40,137 nucleotides of DNA, from assembly GCA_903876665.1 (NCBI GenBank), contig CAIRAY010000141.1, positions 1 through 40,137 on the forward strand, in the 5' to 3' direction. The position numbers and the translations under genes were made by a program. Positions 7,816 through 16,109 of this stretch are shown here, piece after piece (position 1 is the stretch's first letter; each line of letters opens with the position of its first letter). A model generated the notes under the pieces. That model was not told the DNA's origin and ran no database searches. It saw only the letters and a list, made by a program, of their open reading frames with translations. This DNA is from an uncultured Fibrobacterota bacterium. Lineage in GTDB: Bacteria; Fibrobacterota; Fibrobacteria; Fibrobacterales; Fibrobacteraceae.

Positions 7816-8943
7816 ATGAAGCTTTTTTTCGTAACTCACTGGGCCAATAACATGCTCATCTTCCGCACCTGGATGCTGGAGGAAGCTGTTCGGCGTGGGC
7901 ATGAGGTCGTGGTAATGTGCCCTGCGGACAAAGAGGCTACGCGCTTTGCCGATCTTGGGGTTCGGCATATTCCTTGGGTGCTTGAACGCGGTAGCGGGAT
8001 TGGAAATCTGATTGCTGCGATCATGGATGCGCGAAGGATTCTTCGTCAAGAGCGTCCAGATGCTACCGTGGTGTATTGTGTGCAGCCGATACTGGCAGTG
8101 CTTTGGGCCTGGCGGCTTGGGGGGCGATTAGGTCTGTTGTACCCTACCTTTACGGGCTTGGGAAGCCTGTGGACGGAATTGGATGCGCCTCGATTGCGCA
8201 AACGGATGATTAGGCGGATATTGGAGGGAATGTTTGGGTTATTACTCACCCAAGCAACCCGTGTCTTTGTGCTGAACCGTGATGACAAATTGCAGGTTGC
8301 CTCTTGGAATCCGATGGCCTTGCAAGGCAAGGTTGTGCAGACTCTGGGTGAGGGTGTGGACCTCGAATATTTTCGGTTGCCTACTGATGAGCACCGTGCC
8401 GAAGCAAGGTCGCGATGGGGCATTCCTGTTGATGCCAAGGTGATTGGCTTTGCGGGACGACTGATCCGCGAGAAAGGGGCTTCCGATTTTTTAAAGCTAT
8501 GCATGCAAATGAAGAGAGATGAAAATGTTCATTTTTTGGTGGTCGGTGATCCTGATCCAGGGAATCCTACGAGCTTGACTGATGTGGAGCTTTGCGAGCT
8601 GGATTCTGTCCCCAGAATGCATCGTGAGCACTGGATGGCCGATGTTCGACCCGCCTACGCGGCAATGGATGTGTTGGTGTTTTTGAGTGCCCGAGAGGGC
8701 TTGCCTGTGAGTCCCTTAGAGGCCATGGCCATGGGCGTACCGGTGGTTGGGTATGATGCGGTGGGGACAAGGGAAGTCGTGCCTGCGCGATGGCTGGTTT
8801 CGACTGGGGATTTAGCGGGGTGCCTAGGGCAGATTCAGGGACATTTGGCCCGGCTTGATGTGGTCCGGTCAGAAGCTATGATTGTTTCGAAAGGCTTTGA
8901 GCGACAGGTGGTTCAGGGAGAATTTCTAAGAGAAATTGAGTAA
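7816..8943 (+). CDS. Glycosyltransferase family 4/1 (PglA-like)
   Basis: 375 residues with the GT-B layout. The N-terminal Rossmann domain starts FFVTHWANNMLIFRTWML and carries RGHEVVVMCP. The C-terminal donor domain begins near residue 215 (VIGFAGRLIREKGASDFL). The family E-x7-E motif is in AREGLPVSPLEAMAMGVPVVG. Retaining enzymes of this type transfer a sugar from UDP or GDP donors to lipid-linked acceptors on the cytoplasmic side. After the bacillosamine genes, a PglA-like role adding the second sugar is plausible but unproven. The ribosome-binding site before ATG 7816 is weak. The stop codon TAA lies inside the first unit of a 22-bp tandem repeat. Confidence 0.88.
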   Translation: MKLFFVTHWANNMLIFRTWMLEEAVRRGHEVVVMCPADKEATRFADLGVRHIPWVLERGSGIGNLIAAIMDARRILRQERPDATVVYCVQPILAVLWAWRLGGRLGLLYPTFTGLGSLWTELDAPRLRKRMIRRILEGMFGLLLTQATRVFVLNRDDKLQVASWNPMALQGKVVQTLGEGVDLEYFRLPTDEHRAEARSRWGIPVDAKVIGFAGRLIREKGASDFLKLCMQMKRDENVHFLVVGDPDPGNPTSLTDVELCELDSVPRMHREHWMADVRPAYAAMDVLVFLSAREGLPVSPLEAMAMGVPVVGYDAVGTREVVPARWLVSTGDLAGCLGQIQGHLARLDVVRSEAMIVSKGFERQVVQGEFLREIE

Positions 8944-9001
8944 AATTACTCACTATATTGAGTAAAAATACTTAGTATATTGAGTAAAAATACTCCATCC
9001 A
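8936..9001. repeat. 22-bp tandem repeat, about 2.7 copies
   Basis: Units begin at 8936, 8958 and 8980. Each starts TTGAGTAAAAATACT or a close variant; the first two differ at four positions and the third is cut after GAGTAAAAATACTC. Each unit holds a partial palindrome (GAGTAA/TTACTC in unit 1, GAGTA/TACTC in unit 3). The array starts in the last codons of the glycosyltransferase and ends exactly where the truncated ATPase frame begins. Confidence 0.85.
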
Positions 9002-9865
9002 ATGGGCACCCAGATTCAGGTGGTTTTGTTAGGCTCGGCCACTTTGCTGATTCAGCAAGGACTCTCGGAGTCTTTGATGGGGCGCTACGAGATGCATCAT
9101 CTATGGCACTGGTCTTATGCAGAAATGAAGCAGAGCTTTGACTGGACGCCCGAGCAATATGTGTGGTTTGGGGGTTATCCGGGCTCGGCGGCTTTGGTGG
9201 GGAATGTGGCCCGATGGAAATCGTACATTCGAAATTCATTGATTGAAGCAAGCCTTTCCAAAGATGTGTTGTCGATGGCAAGAATCCACAAACCAGCGGT
9301 ACTGCGTCGCCTCTTTGAACTGGGTTGCGCCTATTCCTCCCAGGTAGTGAGCTATGGCAAAATGCTCGGGCAACTCGATGATGCGGGCAACACGACAACT
9401 TTGGCTTCCTATTTGGAATTGCTGAATGCCGCAGGACTATTGGGTGGCCTCGAAAAATATGCGGGAACCGCAATTCGCAAGCGGAGCAGTAGTCCTAAGT
9501 TTCAGGTTCACAACAATGCGCTTATGACAGCGACTCGCTCCGAAACCTTTGCCCAGGTTCAAGCGAAACCTGAAATTTGGGGACGCTTCGTGGAATCGGC
9601 TATTGGCACGCATTTGCTCGGAGAAAGTAAGCGCCTAGGCTTTGATTTAGGGTACTGGAAGCAGGGTGATGCCGAAGTGGATTTTGTGGTCACAAAAGAT
9701 GGCAAGGCGGTTGGAATTGAAGTCAAGAGCAATGCGGCCAAGAGGACCGTGGGAATGGAACTTTTTAAGAAGGCGCATCCGCAGGCGAAGGTGATTTTAG
9801 TTGGGGGTGCCGGGATTAGCTGGCAGGAATTTTTGACGATGGATGTGGGGGTGGTATTTGAGTGA
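9002..9865 (+). pseudogene. 5'-truncated AAA_14/DUF4143-type ATPase remnant
   Basis: The 287-residue frame matches only the C-terminal two-thirds of the AAA_14-DUF4143 family. It opens in the sensor region (VVLLGSATLLIQQGLSESL, GRYEMHHLWHWSYAEM). It then carries the DUF4143 part: GYPGS, SYLELLNAAGLLGGLEKY, and the nuclease-like end DAEVDFVVTKDGKAVGIEVKSN. The Walker A and Walker B motifs, normally in the first 100 or so residues, are absent, and no matching frame lies upstream. The 22-bp repeat and the glycosyltransferase abut the break. No ribosome-binding site is visible. Probably non-functional as an ATPase, though the remaining part (including D-x-E-V-D-F...EVKS) could still be expressed. 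Confidence 0.75.
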
Positions 9866-9888
9866 GATGGGCGGACTTTGCAGAACGA

Positions 9889-9964
9889 ACGTCGTTTATA
9901 GAGATTTATACGGTAATATACGCAGGCATTGATATAAACTAGTATATTTTCTTATAAACGTCGT
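9889..9964 (+). promoter_or_regulatory. Promoter and paired inverted operators of the AAA ATPase
   Basis: ACGTCGTTTATA (9889-9900) and TATAAACGTCGT (9953-9964) form a 12-bp inverted repeat with one mismatch and centres 64 bp apart. Between them lies TTGATA (9929-9934) as -35. TATAAA (9953-9958) is the -10 with an 18-bp spacer. The right arm therefore covers the -10. AGAGG (9966-9970) is the ribosome-binding site for GTG 9978. Confidence 0.6.
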
Positions 9965-9977
9965 CAGAGGTAACTCA

Positions 9978-11162
9978 GTGGACAAGATCAAAAACCCATT
10001 TTCGCCCGGCGCGGGCTCGCCTCCACCGGAGTTGGCTGGTCGAGACGATATTTTGGAAAGCGTGCGGATCCTGTTGGGTCGTGTCAAAGTCAAGCGACCT
10101 GAAAAGAGTTTGCTGCTCACTGGGCTTCGAGGAGTGGGCAAAACCGTATTGCTCAATGAAATCGTGAAACTTGCGATTGCAAATGACTATCGCACCATTC
10201 TGATTGAAGCGCACGAAGACAAAGGACTTGCCCGGCTCCTAGCTCCGCAATTGCGTAGACTTTTATTCGAACTGGACCGCCTGAAGGGTTTTGGTGAAAA
10301 AGCCAAACGAGGGATTGGAGTTCTAAAGAGCTTTATCGGTTCACTTAAAATGAGCTATGGGGATATGGAATTCAGTCTTGATATCGATCCTGAACGAGGA
10401 GCTGCAGATAGTGGTGACTTGGAGGTGGATCTTCCCGAATTATTTGTTGCAGTTGCTGAGGCTGCGGATGAGTGCGGATCAGCAGTGGCAATTCTGATCG
10501 ATGAAATCCAATATTTTAATACCAAAGAATTGAGTGCGCTGATTATGGCGATGCATCGTATGCAACAGCGACAGTTGCCACTTGTGTTGATCGGCGCTGG
10601 CCTACCCATTTTACCTGGTCTTGCTGGAGAGTCCAAATCCTATGCAGAACGATTGTTTCAATTTCCAAACATTGGTCCATTGAATGATGCGGACGCTCGA
10701 AAAGCCTTGCGAGACCCAGTCAAAGAGTACCGTGTTGAATTCCAGGATGAAGCATTACAGGAAATAATCCGGTTAACCCGTGGGTATCCGTATTTCCTTC
10801 AGGAGTGGGGTTACCAAGCTTGGAATCATTCAGAAGCGTCCCCGATTACATATAAAACAATTCAAGAGGCAACAACGATAGTACGTGGGCGCTTAGATGA
10901 AAACTTCTTCCGCGTTCGTTTTGATCGACTCACCCCAAAAGAGAAAAACTTCTTGCGGGCAATGGCAAATTTGAGAACTGAAACGTATCGTAGTGGCGAT
11001 ATTGCAAATGAGCTGGGGCAAAAAATAACCATGCTTGGACCAGTGCGGGCAAGCCTAATCAAAAAGGGCATGGTGTATAGTCCAGCTCACGGGGAGCTTG
11101 CATTTACTGTGCCGTTGTTTGATGAGTTTATGCGACGGGCGATTCCCGAGTTTTGCAAATGA
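9978..11162 (+). CDS. AAA ATPase (Orc1/Cdc6-like, AAA_16 type) with C-terminal winged helix
   Basis: 394 residues. Walker A is GLRGVGKT (49-56), Walker B is ILIDEIQ (172-178), and a sensor-like LVLIGAGLP follows. A lid region contains PYFLQEWGYQAW. The last 80 residues (LTPKEKNFLRAMANL, SGDIANELGQ, SLIKKGMVYS) read as a winged helix. Homologues are annotated only as ATP-binding proteins; the function is unknown. GTG 9978 follows AGAGG, and the gene has its own promoter with inverted operators, suggesting autoregulation. Its stop overlaps the next glycosyltransferase start (ATGA), so it is translationally tied to the glycan genes although it shows no glycan-related domain. It may be a mobile passenger like the ATPase remnant just upstream. 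Confidence 0.85.
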   Translation: MDKIKNPFSPGAGSPPPELAGRDDILESVRILLGRVKVKRPEKSLLLTGLRGVGKTVLLNEIVKLAIANDYRTILIEAHEDKGLARLLAPQLRRLLFELDRLKGFGEKAKRGIGVLKSFIGSLKMSYGDMEFSLDIDPERGAADSGDLEVDLPELFVAVAEAADECGSAVAILIDEIQYFNTKELSALIMAMHRMQQRQLPLVLIGAGLPILPGLAGESKSYAERLFQFPNIGPLNDADARKALRDPVKEYRVEFQDEALQEIIRLTRGYPYFLQEWGYQAWNHSEASPITYKTIQEATTIVRGRLDENFFRVRFDRLTPKEKNFLRAMANLRTETYRSGDIANELGQKITMLGPVRASLIKKGMVYSPAHGELAFTVPLFDEFMRRAIPEFCK

Positions 11163-12058
11163 TTGATGTTATAATTGTCAATTGGAATTCGGGTGCAGGT
11201 CTTGAAGCTTGCTTGGATTCGTTGACAAGCCTTGCGCCTAATATTCGTGGCCAAATCATCGTGGTAGACAATCAGTCTTCGGATGGCTCGGAGTCGTGTT
11301 GCGGAAAATGGACCCAGGTGAATTTAATTCACGCAGGTGGTAATTTGGGGTTTGCGCGTGCTTGCAACTTGGGAGCGCAAAGGTCAACGAGCGAATGGAT
11401 GCTCTTTTTGAATCCGGATACCAGGTTTTTGCCCCCGACTCAGGACGCGCTTTTTGGTATGCTCTCGAAACTCGATGATCGCACAGGTATATGCGGAGCA
11501 CAGCTTTTGGATGAAGAGGGAAGGGTCGCGAGGAGCTGCGCGCGATTCCCTAGTCCATGGATGTTCCTGTGCCACACGGTGGGCGTTGACCGGTTTATTC
11601 CAAGCCTGGGTTACCCAATGCAAGACTGGGATCACTTCACTTCCCGAAATGTGGACCATGTGATTGGAGCCTTCTATTTAGTTCGAAGAAAACTGTTTCA
11701 AGAATTGAATGGATTTGATGAAAGGTTTTTCCTGTACCTTGAAGATTTGGATTTTTCGTTGCGAGCCAGGCAGTCGGGGTGGAATACCCTTTTCTGCGCG
11801 GATCTGAAAATTTTCCACGAAGGGGGTGGAACATCAAAGCAGATCAAGGCCACCCGGTTGTTTTATGACCTACGCAGCAGGCTGCTCTACGCCCAAAAAT
11901 ATTTTCCAAGCTGGCAGGCAAGGTTTCAAGTCATGGCAATGATCTGCCTGGAACCATTCTCTCGCTTCATCGGAATATTTCTGCGTCCTTCAAAAAATGC
12001 TTTCAAGGAGTTGTTCCAGGGCTACACAAAATTCCTCCATTGGTGGGTTCATGCCTAG
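11159..12058 (+). CDS. Glycosyltransferase family 2 (rhamnosyltransferase-like)
   Basis: About 299 residues with a GT-A fold: VIIVNWNSGAGLEACLDSL, then IIVVDNQSSDGSE, GGNLGFARACNLGA, and the metal-binding DxD equivalent in LFLNPDTRFL. Later come DHVIGAFYLVRRKLF and FDERFFLYLEDLDFSLRARQ, containing the catalytic base region (ED). This set is typical of rhamnosyl- and related transferases of O-antigen assembly. ATG 11159 overlaps the ATPase stop by 4 bp; a TTG at 11153 is less likely. The C-terminus overlaps the next gene by 8 bp. Confidence 0.9.
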   Translation: MIDVIIVNWNSGAGLEACLDSLTSLAPNIRGQIIVVDNQSSDGSESCCGKWTQVNLIHAGGNLGFARACNLGAQRSTSEWMLFLNPDTRFLPPTQDALFGMLSKLDDRTGICGAQLLDEEGRVARSCARFPSPWMFLCHTVGVDRFIPSLGYPMQDWDHFTSRNVDHVIGAFYLVRRKLFQELNGFDERFFLYLEDLDFSLRARQSGWNTLFCADLKIFHEGGGTSKQIKATRLFYDLRSRLLYAQKYFPSWQARFQVMAMICLEPFSRFIGIFLRPSKNAFKELFQGYTKFLHWWVHA

Positions 12059-13109
12059 GCTCATTGCTTTCACTCGTTATGGAAGGCTGGGGGCAAGTAG
12101 CAGGGTGCGCTTTTTGCAGTTCCAGGCTCATTTAGAACAGGCCGGGATGCAGGTCCATGTGAGCCCGTTACTGTCTGACCGATATCTTGAAATACTATAC
12201 ACACAAAAGAAACGATCCTGGCTTGAAATGGTGAGGGGGTATTTTCTGCGGTGCGTGGATATTTTTCGCATACCATTCTATGACTACATTTGGATCGAGA
12301 AGGAGCTGTTTCCAGGTCTCCCCGCTACGGTTGAGCGTTTGTTGCATCTGGGTGGATTCCGCTATGTAGTGGACTATGATGATGCGATCTTTCATAACTA
12401 CGACCTGGCTTCCAACCCTTTGTATCGCTATTTGATGGGGGAAAAAATTGCTGTCGTGATGCGATCTGCAGGGACGGTAGTCGCTGGGAATCCATACATT
12501 GCAGAGTATGCTCGAAGAGCCCGCTCTGGGTGCGTGAAGATTATTCCGAGTGTTGTCGATACGAACCAGTACGGAATTGCCACGAGACCGAATGGCCTGC
12601 TTCCTGTGATTGGTTGGATTGGATCACCATCTACCGCACCGTACTTGCTTCAAATAGCACCAGCTCTCCGCGAGGCTAATCAAAAAATACCATTTGAGTT
12701 GGTTGTGATTGGAGCGCAAATTGAACTGGAGGGCTTGAGTGTGCGCTGCAAGGCGTGGTCTGAAGCAACGGAGATTCAAGAGATTCAGCAGTTCGATATT
12801 GGAATCATGCCACTACCGGATGATCCCTGGGCGCGGGGTAAATGTGGGTATAAGCTGATTCAGTATATGGCGTGTGGAGTTGCCGTGATTGGTTCTCCTG
12901 TCGGGGTGAATAGGGAGATCGTATCGGCTGCCGTCGGGTTCGCTCCAGAATCTTCCGAGGCATGGCAAGATGCATTGCTTTCTTTGCTGGCTGATGCTGG
13001 CCTTCGATTAAGCATAGGTATTCAAGGTCGCCTTCGCGTGGAAATGTTCTATAGCATGCAATCCGCTGCCAGTGAGTTTTGTGAACTGATCCCTAGACCC
13101 TGCACTTGA
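12051..13109 (+). CDS. Glycosyltransferase, GT-B fold (family 4-like)
   Basis: 352 residues from ATG 12051. The start MPRLIAFTRYGRLGASSRVRF is the usual opening of a GT4 subgroup in O-antigen loci. The acceptor domain includes FRYVVDYDDAIFHNYD and the donor domain IGWIGSPSTAPYL. DIGIMPLPDDPWARGKCGYK with YMACGVAVIGSPVGVN is the nucleotide-sugar contact region. The frame is open 54 bases further upstream, but homology and the 8-bp overlap with the preceding gene support this start. It is the last plus-strand gene of this cluster and overlaps the convergent glycosyltransferase by 17 bp at the 3' end. Confidence 0.87.
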   Translation: MPRLIAFTRYGRLGASSRVRFLQFQAHLEQAGMQVHVSPLLSDRYLEILYTQKKRSWLEMVRGYFLRCVDIFRIPFYDYIWIEKELFPGLPATVERLLHLGGFRYVVDYDDAIFHNYDLASNPLYRYLMGEKIAVVMRSAGTVVAGNPYIAEYARRARSGCVKIIPSVVDTNQYGIATRPNGLLPVIGWIGSPSTAPYLLQIAPALREANQKIPFELVVIGAQIELEGLSVRCKAWSEATEIQEIQQFDIGIMPLPDDPWARGKCGYKLIQYMACGVAVIGSPVGVNREIVSAAVGFAPESSEAWQDALLSLLADAGLRLSIGIQGRLRVEMFYSMQSAASEFCELIPRPCT

Positions 13110-13977
13110 AGACGAACCACAGCAGCACTCGCCATGGCTGGATGCGCGCAAAGAATGGAAAGAGCCGGGGCTTCAGCGAGTAGGATAACGCCTCAAGAAA
13201 TAATTCTTTCTTAAAATTTCGGTTCTTTAGCAATATGTAGATATACCAGCAAGTATTTGTCCAAAACGCATCAAACTCAATTTCGGGGGAAACCTTGATC
13301 GTTGATGCGGGTAATTGGTCTCGCCACTTATTGAGCCAGATGTGGGCGGTATCGATCCATTGGTTATTAAAGCTGCCTTTGGAAAAATGCTCAATCATTA
13401 TGTCAAAGATGACCCGATTGTCGTAGCCCAAAATAAAAGCCTGCATGCAGATGTCCTGGTCATAGCAATGGAACCCTTGAAATGTAACATCGTCAAAGCG
13501 AATATTCAGGGAAAGCTCGCGAGTCATTGCCAGGAAGACGCCATCAATGCAGGTCGCACTGGAGGAGTCCGAATCTGTCGCAATGTATTTGACCGAAAAA
13601 AGCTCTGCAGGTTCATTTGGATTCATTCGTTGTAGGTAGTGCATCGACTGGGAAGGATTGAACCCCCAGCCCGCAATGGTTGGCAACGTGAAATGAGAAC
13701 CAGCGATTCCAAGAATGCCTGCTTTTTCTTTTTGCAGGTGTCTGACCAGTAATTCCCCCCAGTTCAGTGTGCGAAATAAGATATCCTCATGAATAAAGCA
13801 AAGGTATGGGAACTTGCTCCTACGAATGCCTTCGTTGTAGGCGGAGAAAATGGAATAGCGGGATGTGGAGTTGTCGATAACGATAAGCTCAAAAGGAATG
13901 CCGATAGTTTGGGTTATGTTCTCCAAAACATCTTGAGCTAAAATTCCAGTACGAGAACAAAGGATCAACGAAATCAT
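13093..13977 (-). CDS. Glycosyltransferase family 2-like protein (paralogue 1)
   Basis: 294 residues from ATG 13977. A GT-A-type start (MISLILCSRTG) is followed by FELIVIDNSTSRYSIFSAYN, RRSKFPYLCFIHEDILFR, and TCIDGVFLAMTREL. FHCYDQDICMQAFILGY ends the catalytic part, and IMIEHFSKGSF comes after it. It fits the 'glycosyltransferase like family 2' group (PF13712 type), where the HEDI motif takes the place of DxD. The next gene upstream is a clear paralogue. It is the last gene of the minus-strand operon. An AT-rich leader with AAGG before the start is a weak ribosome-binding site; the longer upstream frame is not supported by homology. Confidence 0.83.
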   Translation of the reverse strand: MISLILCSRTGILAQDVLENITQTIGIPFELIVIDNSTSRYSIFSAYNEGIRRSKFPYLCFIHEDILFRTLNWGELLVRHLQKEKAGILGIAGSHFTLPTIAGWGFNPSQSMHYLQRMNPNEPAELFSVKYIATDSDSSSATCIDGVFLAMTRELSLNIRFDDVTFQGFHCYDQDICMQAFILGYDNRVIFDIMIEHFSKGSFNNQWIDTAHIWLNKWRDQLPASTIKVSPEIEFDAFWTNTCWYIYILLKNRNFKKELFLEALSYSLKPRLFPFFARIQPWRVLLWFVFKCRV

Positions 13978-14038
13978 GAAAGGGCCTTGGTGTAAATTGG
14001 AGTGAAATTCCGCTATTGGAGCCATTATGGACGCAGCC

Positions 14039-14947
14039 TTAAGAAGGCTGCGAATATTTCATGAGCTTTGGATATTTTAGAAAGTACCACAAAAGAATTC
14101 GCCAGGTATGAGGGGAAAAGAAATAGGGAAAGAATCGAAATTTGAGGATGAGCGAAAGCTGAATGCGCCGATGTCCCTTGGTGGAAATAGGCAGGCGACA
14201 GTTTTTTAAAAGTGATTTTGAAAATAGTCCCCAGTTCATATAAAATTCCTTTTTAGGTGAAAGGGAAATGGATGATTGAGGTAAGTTTGATCTCCATTTT
14301 AAAAACCATTTGTTTGCGTTGAATTCCCAGTCGGGGCCAAAATGTCCATGAGAAAAATGTTCAATCAGAATGTCAAAGCAGATGAATGCTTTATACCCAA
14401 TGGATCGAACTTGCATGCATATGTCCATGTCGTAACAATGAAAACCACCAAAATTCATTTCATCAAAGGAAATCCTGGAAAAGATTTCCTTTGGCATGGC
14501 AAACCAAAATCCGTCCAGACAAACAACTTCAGCCAAAGGATTATTGGTGTTCGTGTAATTATTGAAGAGAGCCTCGGGCCGGTTTTTTTGTTTCGTGTTT
14601 TGGATGTAATTTACCGAGTTAATCCCGCTGTCACCCCATTGGCCGATGGATCTAGTTAGGTAATGGGTGCCTGCTACTCCAATAATTCCGACATGGTTGA
14701 GTTTCATGTGCTCAATTAGTTGAATGCCCCAATTTGAGCTTCTAAATGCGATGTCTTCATGGGCAAAGCAAAGAAAAGGAAATTTGCTTCTGCGAACTCC
14801 CAGGTTGTAGGCCGCAAAAATTGAGTATTTGGATTCCGAATTATCAATTACGATTGTTTCGTATTCCACGCCACATGTGGCTTCAATATTTTCTTGGAGA
14901 AAATTTGAAATTTTTCGAGATGTGGAGCATATGATAATTGAAAGCAT
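14039..14947 (-). CDS. Glycosyltransferase family 2-like protein (paralogue 2)
   Basis: 302 residues from ATG 14947, where MLSIIICSTSRK lines up with the start of the paralogue downstream. It shares YETIVIDNSESKYSIFAAYN, RRSKFPFLCFAHEDIAFR, VVCLDGFWFAMPKEIF, FHCYDMDICMQVRSIGY and a terminal TWRILLW with that gene. The two are diverged tandem duplicates, probably transferring different sugars or making different linkages. AAAGG upstream is the ribosome-binding site. The frame continues further upstream into the acyltransferase gene, but that part looks non-coding. Base composition is AT-rich compared with the flanking operons. Confidence 0.83.
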   Translation of the reverse strand: MLSIIICSTSRKISNFLQENIEATCGVEYETIVIDNSESKYSIFAAYNLGVRRSKFPFLCFAHEDIAFRSSNWGIQLIEHMKLNHVGIIGVAGTHYLTRSIGQWGDSGINSVNYIQNTKQKNRPEALFNNYTNTNNPLAEVVCLDGFWFAMPKEIFSRISFDEMNFGGFHCYDMDICMQVRSIGYKAFICFDILIEHFSHGHFGPDWEFNANKWFLKWRSNLPQSSISLSPKKEFYMNWGLFSKSLLKNCRLPISTKGHRRIQLSLILKFRFFPYFFSPHTWRILLWYFLKYPKLMKYSQPS

Positions 14948-14961
14948 GCGACGCCTTTCAT

Positions 14962-16041
14962 TTAATTGTGATAATTTTGAATATACTGCTTTCGATGTTT
15001 TAGGAAAGGCTTTTCGAAGTAGGTGTAGCTCACATGGGCAATCGGAATCATTGCCAGAAAAAATACGACTGACCAGAGACATCCAATAAAAATGGAGTTG
15101 ATAGGCCCAAAAATTTCGTTGATGTAGCTTGATGCAGAAAAGACAAAGAAAATGTGCAACAAATATATTGAGTATGAGTATTCACCAACCCTCCCCCAAA
15201 AGTTTGAAAGTGGGCCATCTTTCGGGTATTTTGAATTATCATACCAAGAAATAATAGCCCCGTATGAAAAACCCTCAATGGCAGGGAGAAAAATCCAAAC
15301 CGGGCTAGAGGAGGGGTAGGCGGGAAAGTGATAGAATCCGCCACAAAAATTAAAATACCATAAGGCAAAGGTAAAGAAAAGAAAAATTAAAAGTGCGATG
15401 AAATTTCTACCCGAAATGTATCTCCTGTATTTAAAGGAAAGAATGCCAAAAATAAATTGATCAATACGACCAAAAATTGTCCAATATGCCAGACTTTGGA
15501 CTTCTCCATGGAATTGATATAGGATAGCCCGAATTCCGATAGTCGAAATAATTGCCAGGCTGAGTGCATGCGGTTTTGTTTTCAAAACATACAGGAGAAA
15601 AGGCAATATTAAATAGAAATGAAATTCAACGGTAATTGACCAGCCGCCATTTGGCAATGTAGGGAGAAAGATGCCTTGAACAATGGATATGGCAAAATTT
15701 TGGAGGCTTTCTCCATGGAAATACTTTTGAATCAAAACAATCAAAATAACGAAAGAAAGAAGGGGAAGCAGCCGCAAGGTGCGGTTCCAAAGGAATGATG
15801 GAAAAGAAAAATCCCTTCCATCAAGTAATTTTGCGAACAAATATCCGCTTAGTGTCATAAAGACGGCTACTCCTGTGTGACCCTCATTCAAAAAGGAAAG
15901 AGGCCCAAAAAAGGGAACAGAGCCAAATTCAATCGGTGTTCCATTTGTGGAGTGGAGGAAATGCCATGAAACGACTAGAAACGCGGCGACGGCTCTAATA
16001 TGATCAAGTGCGATGAAATGTGAGCCGGAGCTGGATCTCAT
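14962..16041 (-). CDS. Acyltransferase family 3 membrane protein (OafA/YrhL-like)
   Basis: 359 residues with about ten transmembrane segments. The N-terminal FIALDHIRAVAAFLVVSWHF carries the conserved Arg and His of the family, and GVAVFMTLSGYLFAKLL is the second signature block. GGWSITVEFHFYLILPFLLY with the conserved Glu follows. Family members O-acetylate (or otherwise acylate) sugars using cytoplasmic acyl-CoA. Here the target is probably the O-polysaccharide exported by the neighbouring ABC transporter. The SGNR esterase-like domain of longer OafA proteins is missing. The gene lies in the most AT-rich part of the island. Confidence 0.9.
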   Translation of the reverse strand: MRSSSGSHFIALDHIRAVAAFLVVSWHFLHSTNGTPIEFGSVPFFGPLSFLNEGHTGVAVFMTLSGYLFAKLLDGRDFSFPSFLWNRTLRLLPLLSFVILIVLIQKYFHGESLQNFAISIVQGIFLPTLPNGGWSITVEFHFYLILPFLLYVLKTKPHALSLAIISTIGIRAILYQFHGEVQSLAYWTIFGRIDQFIFGILSFKYRRYISGRNFIALLIFLFFTFALWYFNFCGGFYHFPAYPSSSPVWIFLPAIEGFSYGAIISWYDNSKYPKDGPLSNFWGRVGEYSYSIYLLHIFFVFSASSYINEIFGPINSIFIGCLWSVVFFLAMIPIAHVSYTYFEKPFLKHRKQYIQNYHN

Positions 16042-16109
16042 GGTGGGGCGGGTAATTTATGCATTTTGATAATGGAGGGAAGAATATTTAAAAAAGGCTC
16101 AACGGGACA

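Noticed and set aside
8936-9001. Iterons of a replication origin.
   Set aside because: Fewer than three units, no replication gene, DnaA boxes or partition genes nearby.
9978-11162. The AAA ATPase as part of a known defence system.
   Set aside because: No nuclease, toxin or other partner gene of a defence system is adjacent; only glycosyltransferases follow.
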